A stretch of 64,000 nucleotides of DNA. Source: Polytrichum commune. Taxonomy: Eukaryota; Streptophyta; Polytrichopsida; Polytrichales; Polytrichaceae. The notes beneath the pieces are model-generated. The model searched no databases. It was not told where the DNA came from and worked only from the letters and a program-made list of their open reading frames with translations. The number at the start of each line of letters is the position of its first letter. Positions within the stretch are counted from its first letter, which is position 1. Shown piece after piece: positions 11,728 to 21,349 of the stretch. Made by a program: the position numbers and the translations under genes. The stretch spans positions 40,943,180-41,007,179 of the forward strand of contig OX485808.1 in the NCBI GenBank assembly GCA_950295325.1, written 5' to 3'.

Positions 11728-11863
11728 CCACACCAGGGGGTCCAGCTGCCCCCCAACCAACCCAGCCAGTGGGCCCACAACTGGGGCTGCCCATCCAGGG
11801 CGTATGGGACAATGTCCTAAAGAACCCTGGCTGGCTAGGGGGTAATTGGACCCTCTGGTGTGG
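11728..11863. repeat. Small GC-rich foldback element
   Basis: CCACACCAGGGGGTCCA at 11728-11744 is the reverse complement, with one mismatch, of TGGACCCTCTGGTGTGG at 11847-11863. An inner pair (CAGCCAG / CTGGCTG) extends the stem. The 136-bp unit stands out as GC-rich in AT-rich surroundings and lies about 0.6 kb upstream of the next gene's start. Probably a MITE; no clear target duplication was found. Confidence 0.55.
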
Positions 11864-12501
11864 CCAGGGTATGAGTCCCTCTCGATAAATGTCCTAAGGC
11901 AAAATCCACTAGGAAATCCGAGAGATTAAATTGCTAGATATAACCATTGGAGTGGCATCTCCTTTGGACCCTCCGATCATGGAGATCTACGGCTTAGAGA
12001 GTTGAGAGCGGAGAAGGACGAGGATTAGGCTCTGGGAAGTTATCCTCTTCCCCAATCCGGGAACGCCACCTCAGGCTCCAAAATCGTTACGATAGAATGA
12101 TCACGCCTCCACCACGCCCATTGGCCGATTTCCACAAATCCCAGATCACAATGTCACGCCAAATCAGAATTATTGCAAACTTTTCCACTCGATCGCCGAT
12201 CGATTGAGCGAGCGAGCGAGCACACTTTAAAGTTTACTTGTACTACAGAAATCGAAACCGGTGCAGCAGGAACCCAGAAATCAGACAATTCCATTCCCTT
12301 CGAAGTTTCGAAGTTGTACTTCCCTTGCTCTCTGGTACACGCCATCGTAGACTCTTAGTACCCAGTACAATCCCCGCCCCTTTCCTTTCTTGTACTGGCA
12401 ATTGCGATTTCCACTTCAACGGGATAGGTTTTGACCATGTAAGTATGGGTTGTGCGTTTGCCCGAATCCAAAGTCGGGGAATTGAGTTCGGGTTTTGCTG
12501 A

Positions 12502-15500
12502 ATGTTGGTGATGGCATCCAAAATGCACCTGCTCTGCTGCTCCAGGCCCTCCGGGTTGCTTCATTCGAGAGGAGTCTCAGTGGGCGCCAACGATTCTTCT
12601 TCTAATTATGGTAGCGTAGTCAGGTGCACGAAAAGTGTGAGGAGGAATAAATTGTTCAAGGGAAAGATTTGTGCTTCGTATGGAGAGGAGACATGTGTTG
12701 GGAAATTGGCTGTGGTCACCCTCTTGGCGCAGTCGATGGTGGTGTCATCTGCTTTCGCAGATGTCGAGCTCCTGAATGGTAAGGGTGCATGAATTTCCTT
12801 GTTTGATTTTTTGCTGCGCTTCCCAGGCATTTTGGGTCCTTGGTTTTGTCGTTGTTTGAATTGGCGGTAGCTCCACGAATATCCGTCCCTGTGCATTTTG
12901 GATGCAAATGTGATGGGGCTCTTTGGGCAGTTTTGGGGTTACTCATTCTTGAGGGTACTAGGTACATAGTGCTGCTGACTTTCTGGGAACTGCATTTCAG
13001 CACGTTGTAGAGAATCTCAGAAAATGTAATTATGTAGATTACTCTTGCTTTGATTAACGGCACCTCAAGATGATAGCCATGCATTCTGGATGCGAGAGCA
13101 TGCACCTTGGGATTGATCAGTTTCGCATTTTGGAGGTTACTTGTTGAGGGGCGGTGATACCTTGGGAGCCACATGCATTTGTGTAAGTTATGTCCCAGAC
13201 GCCATGGTTCTCTAATTTTCTTCCTGAAGCTCTGCATGATGATTGCCTTCCATCCTGAATACAGGTGAATTTTGTGTTTGCTGCTCTCCGTAGGTTTGAG
13301 ATTGAGTATTGATCAGGAGTAGTAATGATTGACTCGGGCACTGGCATTTTTGCACATTGTGTAGAATCCCAGAGGGTATCAGTCTCTAGTTTTTGATTTG
13401 GACCTCAAGATGATGGCCATGCATTTCAGATGGCAAACGCACTTTCGAAATTGTTTAATTCCACAGTTTCGAGACGACTTGTTCTTGACTTGGAGCTGAG
13501 TCCTGAGAGTTACTTAAATTCTCAGGTGCCGGGCTTCTGTAATTTTTCTTCCCGCTCTGCATGATTGCCTTGCATGGTAGTTTGGAGGTTATGCATTCTT
13601 CAGAGGGTAGTAATACTGACTAGGGAACTTATACTCTTGCACATTGTAAAGAATCCTGGAAGATATAAATTTTTAGCTTTCTCCCTCCTTTGATTTGCAC
13701 CTCAAGATGATGGCCATGCATATTATATGCAAATGCACTCTGGGATTGCTCAGTCCCGTAGTTTGGAGGTCACTTGTTCTTGATGAGGGGCAGTGATGAC
13801 TTAGAGCTGAATTTCTGCAAGTTCTATACTAGAGTCTCAGACGCCGTGATTTTTTTATTTTCCTTCCTGGTCTGCTTTTCACTGGGGAACTGGCATTGTT
13901 GCACATTGCTTAGAATCTCAAAGGCATCAAAATCACCACTTCGGTGAATGCTGGATGTAGAAACAAAGGCCAACGTAATTTGACTAAAATCTGCTAATAT
14001 AGATAGCTATAAGTGAGCTCTCATCTACTCGAAATGCATAAACCCCTTATCATATCAGAAGCTGATTTCACTGAAAATATATGTATGTTGGACTCCCACG
14101 AAGAAGAAGCACATCAGCAACACAACTTCATCTGACATCCTCACCCTGGTTGCAGAGTTTCCTTCCTCAGGGTCAACAACTTCTCAACTCGTGAACTAAA
14201 GTTGAAGCATTCCATCACACCCACACAGCACTAACTCAGCCCATAAGAGGATATGCCCCATCACAGCCAATGCACCTCATGGTGCTTAGTTGCGCAGTTT
14301 TGAGGTTATGCTTCTTCAGGGATGGTGGTAGTAGTACTCGCCGGGGCACTGGCATTGTTGCAAATCGTGTAGAATCCCAAAGGCATCAAATCACCGCTTC
14401 AATGAATGCTGGATGTAGAAACAATGAGCAACCTAATTTTAGTATGATTTGCTAACGTAGATAGCTATCATCAGTGAGCTCTCCATTACTCAAAATGCAG
14501 AAACCTCTTTTTTATTCCAGAAGATAATTTCACTGAATTTTATTTTCCTGATCAAACTTCTTCTTTGTCGTTTTAAGGTTATGCATTCTTCAGGGATGGT
14601 GGTAGTAATACTCACTGGGGCACTGGCATTGCTGCACATTGTGTAGAATCGCAGAGGATGAGGTTGGAGATGCTACAACAGATCGAGCAGAGTCTTCAGC
14701 AACAACAACAGCAGACGCCAATTGAAACTCAAACATCTCCACTGCCTGTTGCCCCTGCACTGGAGGCTCCTTCACTCACACTTAAAGAAGAATTGCCTTC
14801 ACCTTCAACTTTACCATCTCCATCTCCATCTCCGTCTCCATCCGCCTCCACTTCCACTCCAATTGAAGCAGCACCTCCATCACCACCTGCAACCATTGAG
14901 GAGCCATCTCCATCATCCTCTGCTCCCATTGTTGAAACACCCGCAGTTATTGAGAAGCCCTCTTTGCCTCCTTCTTTGTCAGCCAACCCTAACCCTGCCG
15001 AAGTTGTCACAACACCGAATATGCCTTCGCCTTCTGAAGCTCCTGCTCAATCCTCGGCTGCTCAATCTACAGATGTGAGACCAACATCCCTCTCTGCTGA
15101 ATACTCCAGATGCCGAATTTGCTTGCTCTTTATCAATATGTTATCAATATGTCGTCAATATTTTATCAACATGTTGGCAATATGTTTATCAATATGCTTT
15201 TAATATGTTATCAATATGTTTATCAATGTGTTAATCAAAATGAAATTTTTTTCTTCCGTGCAGGTGGAAGCGGGGAGCAACAATGTGCTTGGTTTGATTG
15301 GAGTGGTTGGAGCCGCTTTGTTGGGAGCATCTTTCTTGCAGGAGAAGAAGCAGGAACCTGTGGCAAATTCCCCATCTGATGTGAGCTTCCATATACTATG
15401 CAACTGAACAAATTGCAAAATTAGGGCAACATTCATCAGAATGCATGCTTGTTGTAAGTAGAAATTTGGGCAGTTGGATGTGGTAGTGGTTTGTGAAAGG

Positions 15501-16329
15501 ACTTCAAGTGTCATGTGGTTTGCAAATGTTTATGTGATCAATTTTTGACAATGGTGATATGTAACTGGATCGTCCTGCCATTGGCATTTTTGCACAAAAT
15601 GTGGTGGAATCATGGATGCAGATAGAATGGCACCTGAATGACATTGCAAATAGCGGTTTGTTACAAATCAATCTCTTGTTTTTTTAGTTGAAGTCAATAA
15701 ATAGTTTAGGATGAAATTGGTAGGACGCACAGGCAAATTCGTGGTGTCATGAGTGGAAGAAGTCATTCTCGATACTCATGAGTGGGCTGACTGACTTGAA
15801 ATGGTGATCAATGGGTAATTAAAGACTTGTCTGCCTATTCTTGTTATTGGTTGCCAGGGATGACCATCTGAAGTTGGTCACCCAAAACTCAAAGAAGCTT
15901 GTTTCAACAGTGACCAACTTGAAATGGCTGTTGTTGGTCAAAACCAAGAACAAATGAACACTTATTACGTATCTGTTGCTGTTTTGAGTTGGCCACCTTC
16001 CTGTGTGGGTCCTGTATAAAGGAGAATTGCTGTTCTTCTGCACTGATGTGTTGATCTGGACAGCAACCTTCACAGTTTCTATTGTATTTTGTCAAGTGTT
16101 GATTCTTGGGCAGTGAGGCATTCATCTGAAATGCAACCAAGACAGGAATGGTCGCAAAAGTAGGAATATTTTGTCCACGGTGTATTGTCATTGAATGGGT
16201 TGAGCTTTTGACATTCTCAAGAATGATGCCCATATGCAGGCAAATGCAACACAATCAAAGGAGGCGGTGGGACCTGCTTCGACAAGCGGCATCGAATCTG
16301 TGGAAGGCAACAAACTTGCAGATGATTGA
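12502..16329 (+). CDS. Predicted plastid/thylakoid protein with Pro/Ser-rich linker (4 exons, 303 aa)
   Basis: My model joins 12502-12778, 14647-15074, 15264-15380 and 16240-16329; all junctions are GT-AG and the frame stays open to TGA at 16327. The N-terminus is basic and Ser-rich like a transit peptide. Residues about 66-86 are hydrophobic and end in Ala-Phe-Ala before Asp-87, resembling a thylakoid lumen signal. Then come a Gln-rich helix (about 93-116), a Pro/Ser/Glu-rich linker (about 117-232), one membrane span (about 242-260, NVLGLIGVVGAALLGASFL) and a short charged tail. This would place the linker in the lumen and the tail in the stroma, which is inference. The exon 2 acceptor was chosen because GTGTAG at 14641-14646 is the only nearby site compatible with the phase-1 donor. 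An in-frame ATG at 12511 is an alternative start. No family is recognised. The Gln/Pro/Ser low complexity makes homology by eye unreliable, and the exon 1-2 join is the least certain part. Confidence 0.72.
12990..14646 (+). repeat. Degenerate tandem duplications in intron 1, carrying the splice acceptor
   Basis: Intron 1 of the plastid-protein gene is built of diverged direct repeats. CCTCAAGATGAT(A/G)GCCATGCA recurs at 13062, 13403 and 13700. The GCACATTGTGTAGAAT block recurs in variants at about 13001, 13351, 13640, 13901, 14360 and 14634, usually after CTGGCATTGTTG. The last copy supplies the acceptor of exon 2. A longer duplication (CACCACTTCGGTGAATGCTG / CACCGCTTCAATGAATGCTG) links 13945 with 14393. 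Confidence 0.8.
15127..15238 (+). repeat. Minisatellite in intron 2
   Basis: Roughly nine imperfect units of TTATCAATATG (11-13 bp) fill most of the 189-bp second intron of the plastid-protein gene, ending just before the pyrimidine tract and acceptor at 15262-15263. Confidence 0.75.
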
Positions 16330-17329
16330 TTGTCCTTGCAACTTTTCAGTTTAATCAACTGTTTCTAAAATCCCATCTCTTAGTCTGTTGCGCCGGCAAT
16401 GCATGTCTCGCCTCCTGCATGTTTTACACAGAATGGTTTACACACTGAATTTTGTGAAACATAATTTGCGAGTTGCAGAGTGAAGATCTCCCAAACCATT
16501 TTTCTCCAGCGATTGCAGCAGATCAGGCTTCTGGCTTCTACATCTTAGTTGTACCATTTAGAGGTTCCTTTCTTGCTAAACATGTTGATTACTACCAAAA
16601 TAAATTAAAAACTAAAATCGTCATTGAGGTGTGTAGGTTAGTACCTACTCATTGAATCGTAATGCAACTCTGTCAGCTCCATTGGTAGGCTCCTAATTGA
16701 GAGTTTGAACTTGCAATTTCGGGGGTTTTGCTACTTGGATTTGACAAGAACTTATCTGGAAATCTCAAACTTTTGAGAGCTTGATCCTGAGTCTGTCATT
16801 GGTTTGAGCAAGCGTCAAGTGGTCCTCACCCAACACGAGAGTTTGAACTCTAAATACTTCCTCGGCGACGTCATGATTTTGACTGAGAGCTTGTTGTAGT
16901 TGCTCCACGTGGTAAAGCTTTGTGACACTTGCCATGAGGGTGGGTGAAAAAGCAGAGTTTTAATATTGATTCATCAAATTGACCCTTAAACCCTGATCTA
17001 ATCGAAAGGAAACCAATTGCAATGAATTAACAACAAACTTGGGAGGGGTAAACTAAGCATGTATTAGATGAACAAATTTACCTATGCATGCACTTCCTAT
17101 AGGGTGTGAAACACTCAATTAGCACAAGATGATTGCCAATTCCAATTCATATCCATAGTCATTTGCTTCATGATTTTTTGAGCTCATACGAATATCTTTT
17201 TCATTATCAAATATCCCATCCACTTTGACTGGTGGATGTAGCTAGTGAACGTCAAACTCCATTCACTAGCACCAGAAAGTGTCAGTGTGATTATAATCAA
17301 TGGCTTGTTCTTCTCCAAAAAACATATAG
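16330..17329. other. 3' flank of the plastid-protein gene and intergenic DNA
   Basis: The 3'UTR of the preceding gene is expected here; no clear AATAAA was singled out. A GCAG-AGTGAAGATC sequence near 16478 could be an acceptor for an alternative terminal exon, but nothing supports its use. Two GAGAGTTTGAACTC-like words (about 16699 and 16838) loosely resemble a tRNA box B without the rest of a SINE. Confidence 0.4.
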
Positions 17330-17650
17330 TAATCACTCCAAATTATTAATGTGTGTTTCTATTCGGAGTTGTGTAGTGCTATAACTACTTAATGGGAATG
17401 CAATATTTTGTTAAGCTAAGTTTTTTATGTTATGTATTGTCCGAACAACCTATTGAACTTTTGATAGTAAAGGTAACTCATGAGTAAGATGTTATTACAC
17501 TCTTGAGTTCAATATTTACTATCAAAAGTTCAATAGGTTGTTTGGACATTATTGAATGTAAATGACTTTGCTTGGTTTAAATTCTCATTAAGTAGTTATT
17601 GCATTGTGTAACTCCAAATAGTAACATGCACTAATTGGGATAATCAATGT
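17330..17650. repeat. Foldback MITE with long arms
   Basis: Inner arms at 17438-17471 and 17515-17548 are reverse complements over 34 bp with one mismatch (TATTGAACTTTTGATAGTAAA side). Outward the arms continue, more diverged, for about 100 bp more per side (ATAACTACTTAATG against CATTAAGTAGTTAT). Short loop sequences also pair. No ORF. The ends and target duplication are unclear. Confidence 0.75.
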
Positions 17651-17774
17651 AGTACATACCCTACCAGTCAACAAGAGTCATTACCCAACATACTTAACAA
17701 TGTTGCAATTACTATCACTTACTAAGTGGCTTTTCTCCCAAATATCAATCATCCATGACAACATAATTCTTACA

Positions 17775-18147
17775 ATGTAGAATTTAAGTCATTGTGATAA
17801 CTTTTTTAGTGACACTTTCTAAGAATAAAATTTACATCTATTGTCGTCACAACTTCCTTTCAGTTCATCCAAATGCCATATATTGAAACAAAGTTTGGTA
17901 TATTGCGCATTTTAACATCTATGTAATGTAATAGTATCATGAATGATTAAAACTTGGATGAAAATCACTTAGATAGTGACAATAATTGCAACATTGTATA
18001 TCTATAATGCCCAATTCTGTTTTACAAGTACTAACAAATAATGTAAGGTCTACGTTTAGTGTTGGTGACACTACATGGGTGGTTTACAATTAGTATTTGA
18101 GCAAGACAACTAGAATTGATGACATTAAATACAATATGTAGTGTAGC
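17775..18147 (+). mobile_element. CTACACTAAATA-family MITE, left end decayed
   Basis: Matches the copies at 34889-35361 and 62778-63152 through the whole interior (GTGACAATAATTGCAACATTG, TGGTGACACTACATG, ATTGATGACATTAAATAC). The right TIR (AATATGTAGTGTAG) is visible; the left one is degraded. Confidence 0.65.
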
Positions 18148-18469
18148 TTTAAAAACTTACATATTTTAATGAAAAAGTAATAAAAGTAACACTTTCAGGT
18201 AAAACCTTCTTATCTTTCTTGTCCGGTTTGCCCAATCGCATGGTTGGGGCCAACAAACAATTGTAAAACCTGTTCGTTACATTCAGTCATTGGCAATGTT
18301 AAAAAGTTTCGACAAAGTGACCCATGATGGTGAGAGGCAACCACTGTCCACCCCCACTAAGATGTGTGGGACTACTAAAAGGGAAGATTCTCGAACTCAT
18401 TTCATCGTCACATACCCCCCCCCCCCAAAAAAAAAATTTTTAAAAATTTTTAAAAAGTAAATGTTGACT

Positions 18470-18640
18470 AATGAGACTTGAATGGTCAACAAATTTCAAG
18501 CACATAATTTGTTCTCTTTTGAGCACGTCTTTTTAGTGTCCATTCTTCAATCCACACCTAACCACACACCACTCAAATATGGTTGCCCAATTAAATAAAT
18601 GCAACCATGAAAGACACATGCCAACAAAATGAGGTTATAT
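18470..18640 (+). mobile_element. AGGTATG-family MITE relic
   Basis: Carries GAGCACGTCTTTTTAGTGTCC, CCTAACCACACACCACTCAA and GTTGCCCAATTAAATAAATG in family order. Termini are lost. A C homopolymer followed by an A run lies just upstream at 18415-18437. Confidence 0.5.
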
Positions 18641-18682
18641 CTCCACATCAAATGTCATTTATCTGGATAAAAAATCAAGTTG

Positions 18683-18987
18683 CTACACTAAATATGATAT
18701 ATAGTGTTACCAATTCTAATTGTCTTGCTCAATACTAATTGTAAGTTGTGGTATGGTGTCACCAACACTAAATGTTAACCCAACATTATTTGTCACTCCT
18801 TGTAATTTTTTGGGGGGGATTATAGATTTACAGTGTTGCAATTACTGTTACTTATCGAGTGATTTTCATCCAAATTTTTCAATCATCCATGACAATAATT
18901 GTTCACTTATTCATAAGAAGTGTCTTCCAAAAAATTACCATAGTGACATAAAATATTGTATGACACTAAATATCATATTTAGTGTAG
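18683..18987 (-). mobile_element. CTACACTAAATA-family MITE
   Basis: Perfect-looking terminal repeats: left CTACACTAAATATGATAT, and the same sequence in reverse complement ending at 18987; about 24 of 25 terminal bases agree. The interior is the reverse complement of the copies at 17.8, 34.9 and 62.8 kb. 305 bp, non-coding. No convincing target duplication was found. Confidence 0.75.
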
Positions 18988-19514
18988 TTCTTATATGTGT
19001 ACAAGGTACATGGTCGTAATCTTCTAAAGTGTAGCACTTCTATTCAATTTGGAAATGCAAATCTAGACTCCATATTGAACATTGGTAGCAGGTAACTCCA
19101 CTTAGGGAGCGAGTTATTGACACCATATGTGGCTAGTTATGAATGGCTATCAAATTTTGACCCATTTTGGAGACCATCCCTTAAGTCTCTTCCCATAAGG
19201 CAGAGCCAATAAAATAAACTTACCAATATGAAAATAAGTTAGCTACAAATATGCAAATATTTGTGGTTAGGTTACTACATGCTCACTAGGAGGGTTAAGG
19301 CCATAGTCAAGCTAATTATAACTCCAAAATCCACTATAGGTCCTACAAGTTAGTAGAAGTAGGGTAAGAGTGAAGTGGGGTAACTTACTCATCATGTTCT
19401 AGGGATATGAAGTGGTAAGAGACCCACATGTGTGAATGGAGGTAGATTAGTGTAGTAAATAGGTAGCTTAACTACAAGGTGGGCAAAATTACCACAATGG
19501 TGAAAGTTACCTCT

Positions 19515-20101
19515 AAGTGTCGACCTTGCTTTGATTAAACGCCTATATTTGATTAGTGAGGATCAAAGAACAACATCATAAAGACACATGTTTAAAAGAG
19601 ATTAGAGTACGTCTTCAAATTTGATTAACTTCTCCACACTCAATAGTGAACATAATTGGAGAGGACTTATTTACATCATGTAAGGGATCAGTATACATGC
19701 ACTTCAAATAACCATAACTAAATCACATAAGGTCCAAATTGTAGTTTGGATTTTTGTTGATGGTTTCAGTGATCGGGGAGATTTTTGGGCTTAATCGGTT
19801 GAGAGCCTAGTGTTTGCAAGTCCAACCGGTTACATGTTGACATCCTCCGGTTTGCCTTTATTAAATTGGGATATATTCTATAAATTCCTCTAAAATGATC
19901 GGTAATTTTCCGGTAGTCTTGAACTTCAACCGGTTATTTCTCAAACTCAACCGGTTCATTTGTAACTAACTGCCGGTTCTCCCCAATCATTGGATGGTTC
20001 AATGTAGATTTGCTAATGCAACACAAGTTTCATTGTGTGAATCTAATGGGTAGAAGTTGGAGAACATAAAACACAAACCAAATAGCTCCCCCATACCTTA
20101 A
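19515..20101 (-). mobile_element. AGGTATG-family MITE split by a hAT MITE
   Basis: Reverse-orientation copy: TTGATTAGTGAGGATCAAAG, ACACATGTTTAAAAGAGATT and TAACTAAATCACATAAGGTCC lie left of 19767. GATTTGCTAATGCAACACAAG and the terminal CCATACCTTA lie right of 19992. The two halves join seamlessly when the hAT MITE and one 8-bp duplication are removed (TTTTTGTTGATGGTTCAATG against TTTTTGCTGATGCTTCATCA in the 48.8-kb copy). Confidence 0.75.
19767..19992 (+). mobile_element. hAT-type MITE, complete
   Basis: 226 bp. Left terminus CAGTGATCGGGGAGA; right terminus in reverse complement CAATGATTGGGGAGA. The flanking 8-mers GATGGTTT (19759-19766) and GATGGTTC (19993-20000) differ at one base and form the target duplication. 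Rich in AACCGGTT words, non-coding. This is the reference copy for the family (others at 673, 2008 and 31722). Confidence 0.88.
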
Positions 20102-20230
20102 ATATTGTAGTTATATTTAGGCATTCAATCTCCATTCTACCTATGAGAGTGCCTAGTCTTATGATGTTTTGTAGTATGGTGCGTAAGCGGACGAAATGAC
20201 AAATCCAAATTGGACTCCACCCAGAAGGGT

Positions 20231-20254
20231 TTTAGGGTTTAGGGTTTAGGGTTT
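20231..20254 (+). promoter_or_regulatory. Telomere-like motif (TTTAGGG x3) upstream of the ferredoxin gene
   Basis: Three perfect TTTAGGG units followed by a partial one, about 430 bp upstream of the ferredoxin ATG. The reverse complement contains AAACCCTAA, the plant telo-box known from promoters of housekeeping and growth-related genes. A role here is inferred from position only. Confidence 0.5.
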
Positions 20255-20683
20255 CGAGATCACAATGAATCGATTTTGTGCCTCCCCTGTTCATTTTGGT
20301 TTCAATATGTGAATAAATTTCTTACTTTTCCTTTCCCTAAGTAGATGTTTACCAATGTCAAATTCGCACACCGATAAATAAACAGTGCAACCAGTGTTAA
20401 GCTTATCACTCCGACAATTCGAATCATTTGCTCTTAAGTTGTTCATCACAAGCGGAGACACTTTTGTGTTTTGTCCAACACGATAACTTCTTTCAATTTT
20501 CTGTGTGCACGGCCACCTTGAATTCGGAAGACTGAATTGACCATATGACATCGTCGTTGGCTCCCACTGCTTAGGAATGAGCAATAAAGAATGAGTAGAA
20601 GACTCGCCTCATAGGTACCAATTAATTATCTGCCATTTTTCAACCTCCGGCAGAAGTCCATCATCGTCCATAAGGGTTAGGAA

Positions 20684-21334
20684 ATGGGGCGGGCATTAGG
20701 CGCAGAGAGGTTACGGCGATTGACATCTCTATTCTTGGAATCTCGGGGCAGGGTTCGCAGGGTTTCATCTTATGGAGCTACTAGGGCTTCAGAGAATTTG
20801 GCCACATCGCAGACACGGGGATGTAGCTCTTCGGGGCTCCAATCTTCCATTTCAGGCAAAGTGGGGAGGGTAGGGAAGATCGGAGAGGACTCTTATTTCT
20901 GTGATTTGTCAAGGCGGACTAGATGGCAAGGGTTTGCAAGTTCGGCAGCGGAGAAGAAACCCGAAGCGGATGCGGAGAAGATCTCAGTGACGTTTGTGGA
21001 CAAAGATGGCGACGAGACGGAGATTAAGGTACCTGTTGGGATGTCGATGTTGGAGGCTGCTCACGAGAATGACATAGAACTCGAAGGTGCGTGTGAAGGC
21101 TCCCTGGCATGTTCAACATGTCACGTGATCGTTGTGAGTGAGGATCTTTACAACAAGCTTCCAGAGCCTTCGGATGAGGAGAATGATATGCTGGACCTTG
21201 CATTTGGGTTGACGGAAACATCTCGGTTAGGGTGCCAGGTGATTGCTAAGCCGGAGCTCGATGGCATGCGGTTGGCTCTTCCTGCTGCCACTCGCAATTT
21301 TGCAGTGGATGGTCATGTGCCCAAGCCCCACTGA
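20684..21334 (+). CDS. MFDX: Mitochondrial adrenodoxin-type [2Fe-2S] ferredoxin
   Basis: A 216-residue ORF without introns. Residues 1 to about 90 are Arg/Ser-rich and nearly free of acidic residues at the start, as in a mitochondrial presequence. From about 98 the adrenodoxin-type fold begins (KISVTFVDKDGDE). Four cluster ligands fit the family: Cys-137, Cys-143 and Cys-146 in CEGSLACSTC, and Cys-184 in RLGCQV. The acidic helix around EPSDEENDMLDLAFGLTETS (161-180) is the usual docking surface for ferredoxin reductase. Proteins of this family carry electrons in the mitochondrial matrix from NADPH-adrenodoxin reductase to iron-sulfur cluster assembly and, in plants, to biotin synthesis. The start is the first ATG of the open frame. 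From memory, flowering-plant homologues have several introns, so the uninterrupted ORF may be a retrocopy or a lineage feature. A telomere-like motif lies upstream and a tandem array derived from the 3'UTR lies downstream. Confidence 0.96.
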   Translation: MGRALGAERLRRLTSLFLESRGRVRRVSSYGATRASENLATSQTRGCSSSGLQSSISGKVGRVGKIGEDSYFCDLSRRTRWQGFASSAAEKKPEADAEKISVTFVDKDGDETEIKVPVGMSMLEAAHENDIELEGACEGSLACSTCHVIVVSEDLYNKLPEPSDEENDMLDLAFGLTETSRLGCQVIAKPELDGMRLALPAATRNFAVDGHVPKPH

Positions 21335-21349
21335 GTTTAGGGTTTTGAT

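Noticed and set aside
14655-14657. Exon 2 acceptor at GCAG (14654)
   Set aside because: Joined to the donor after 12778 it shifts the frame and meets a stop within about 25 codons; the GTGTAG acceptor eight bases upstream keeps the frame.
14729-15010. Minus-strand ORF with Gly/Asp repeats
   Set aside because: It is the antisense shadow of the Pro/Ser-rich exon 2.
16473-16655. Additional or alternative terminal exon of the plastid-protein gene
   Set aside because: An acceptor-like GCAG exists, but the gene model already ends in frame at 16329 and nothing shows use of a later exon.
16690-16850. Two tRNA box-B-like words (GAGAGTTTGAACTC)
   Set aside because: No matching box A, A-rich tail or target duplication could be found, and the words do not match the SINE in this window.
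20231-20254. Interstitial telomere
   Set aside because: Only three perfect TTTAGGG units; this length is common as a telo-box in plant promoters.
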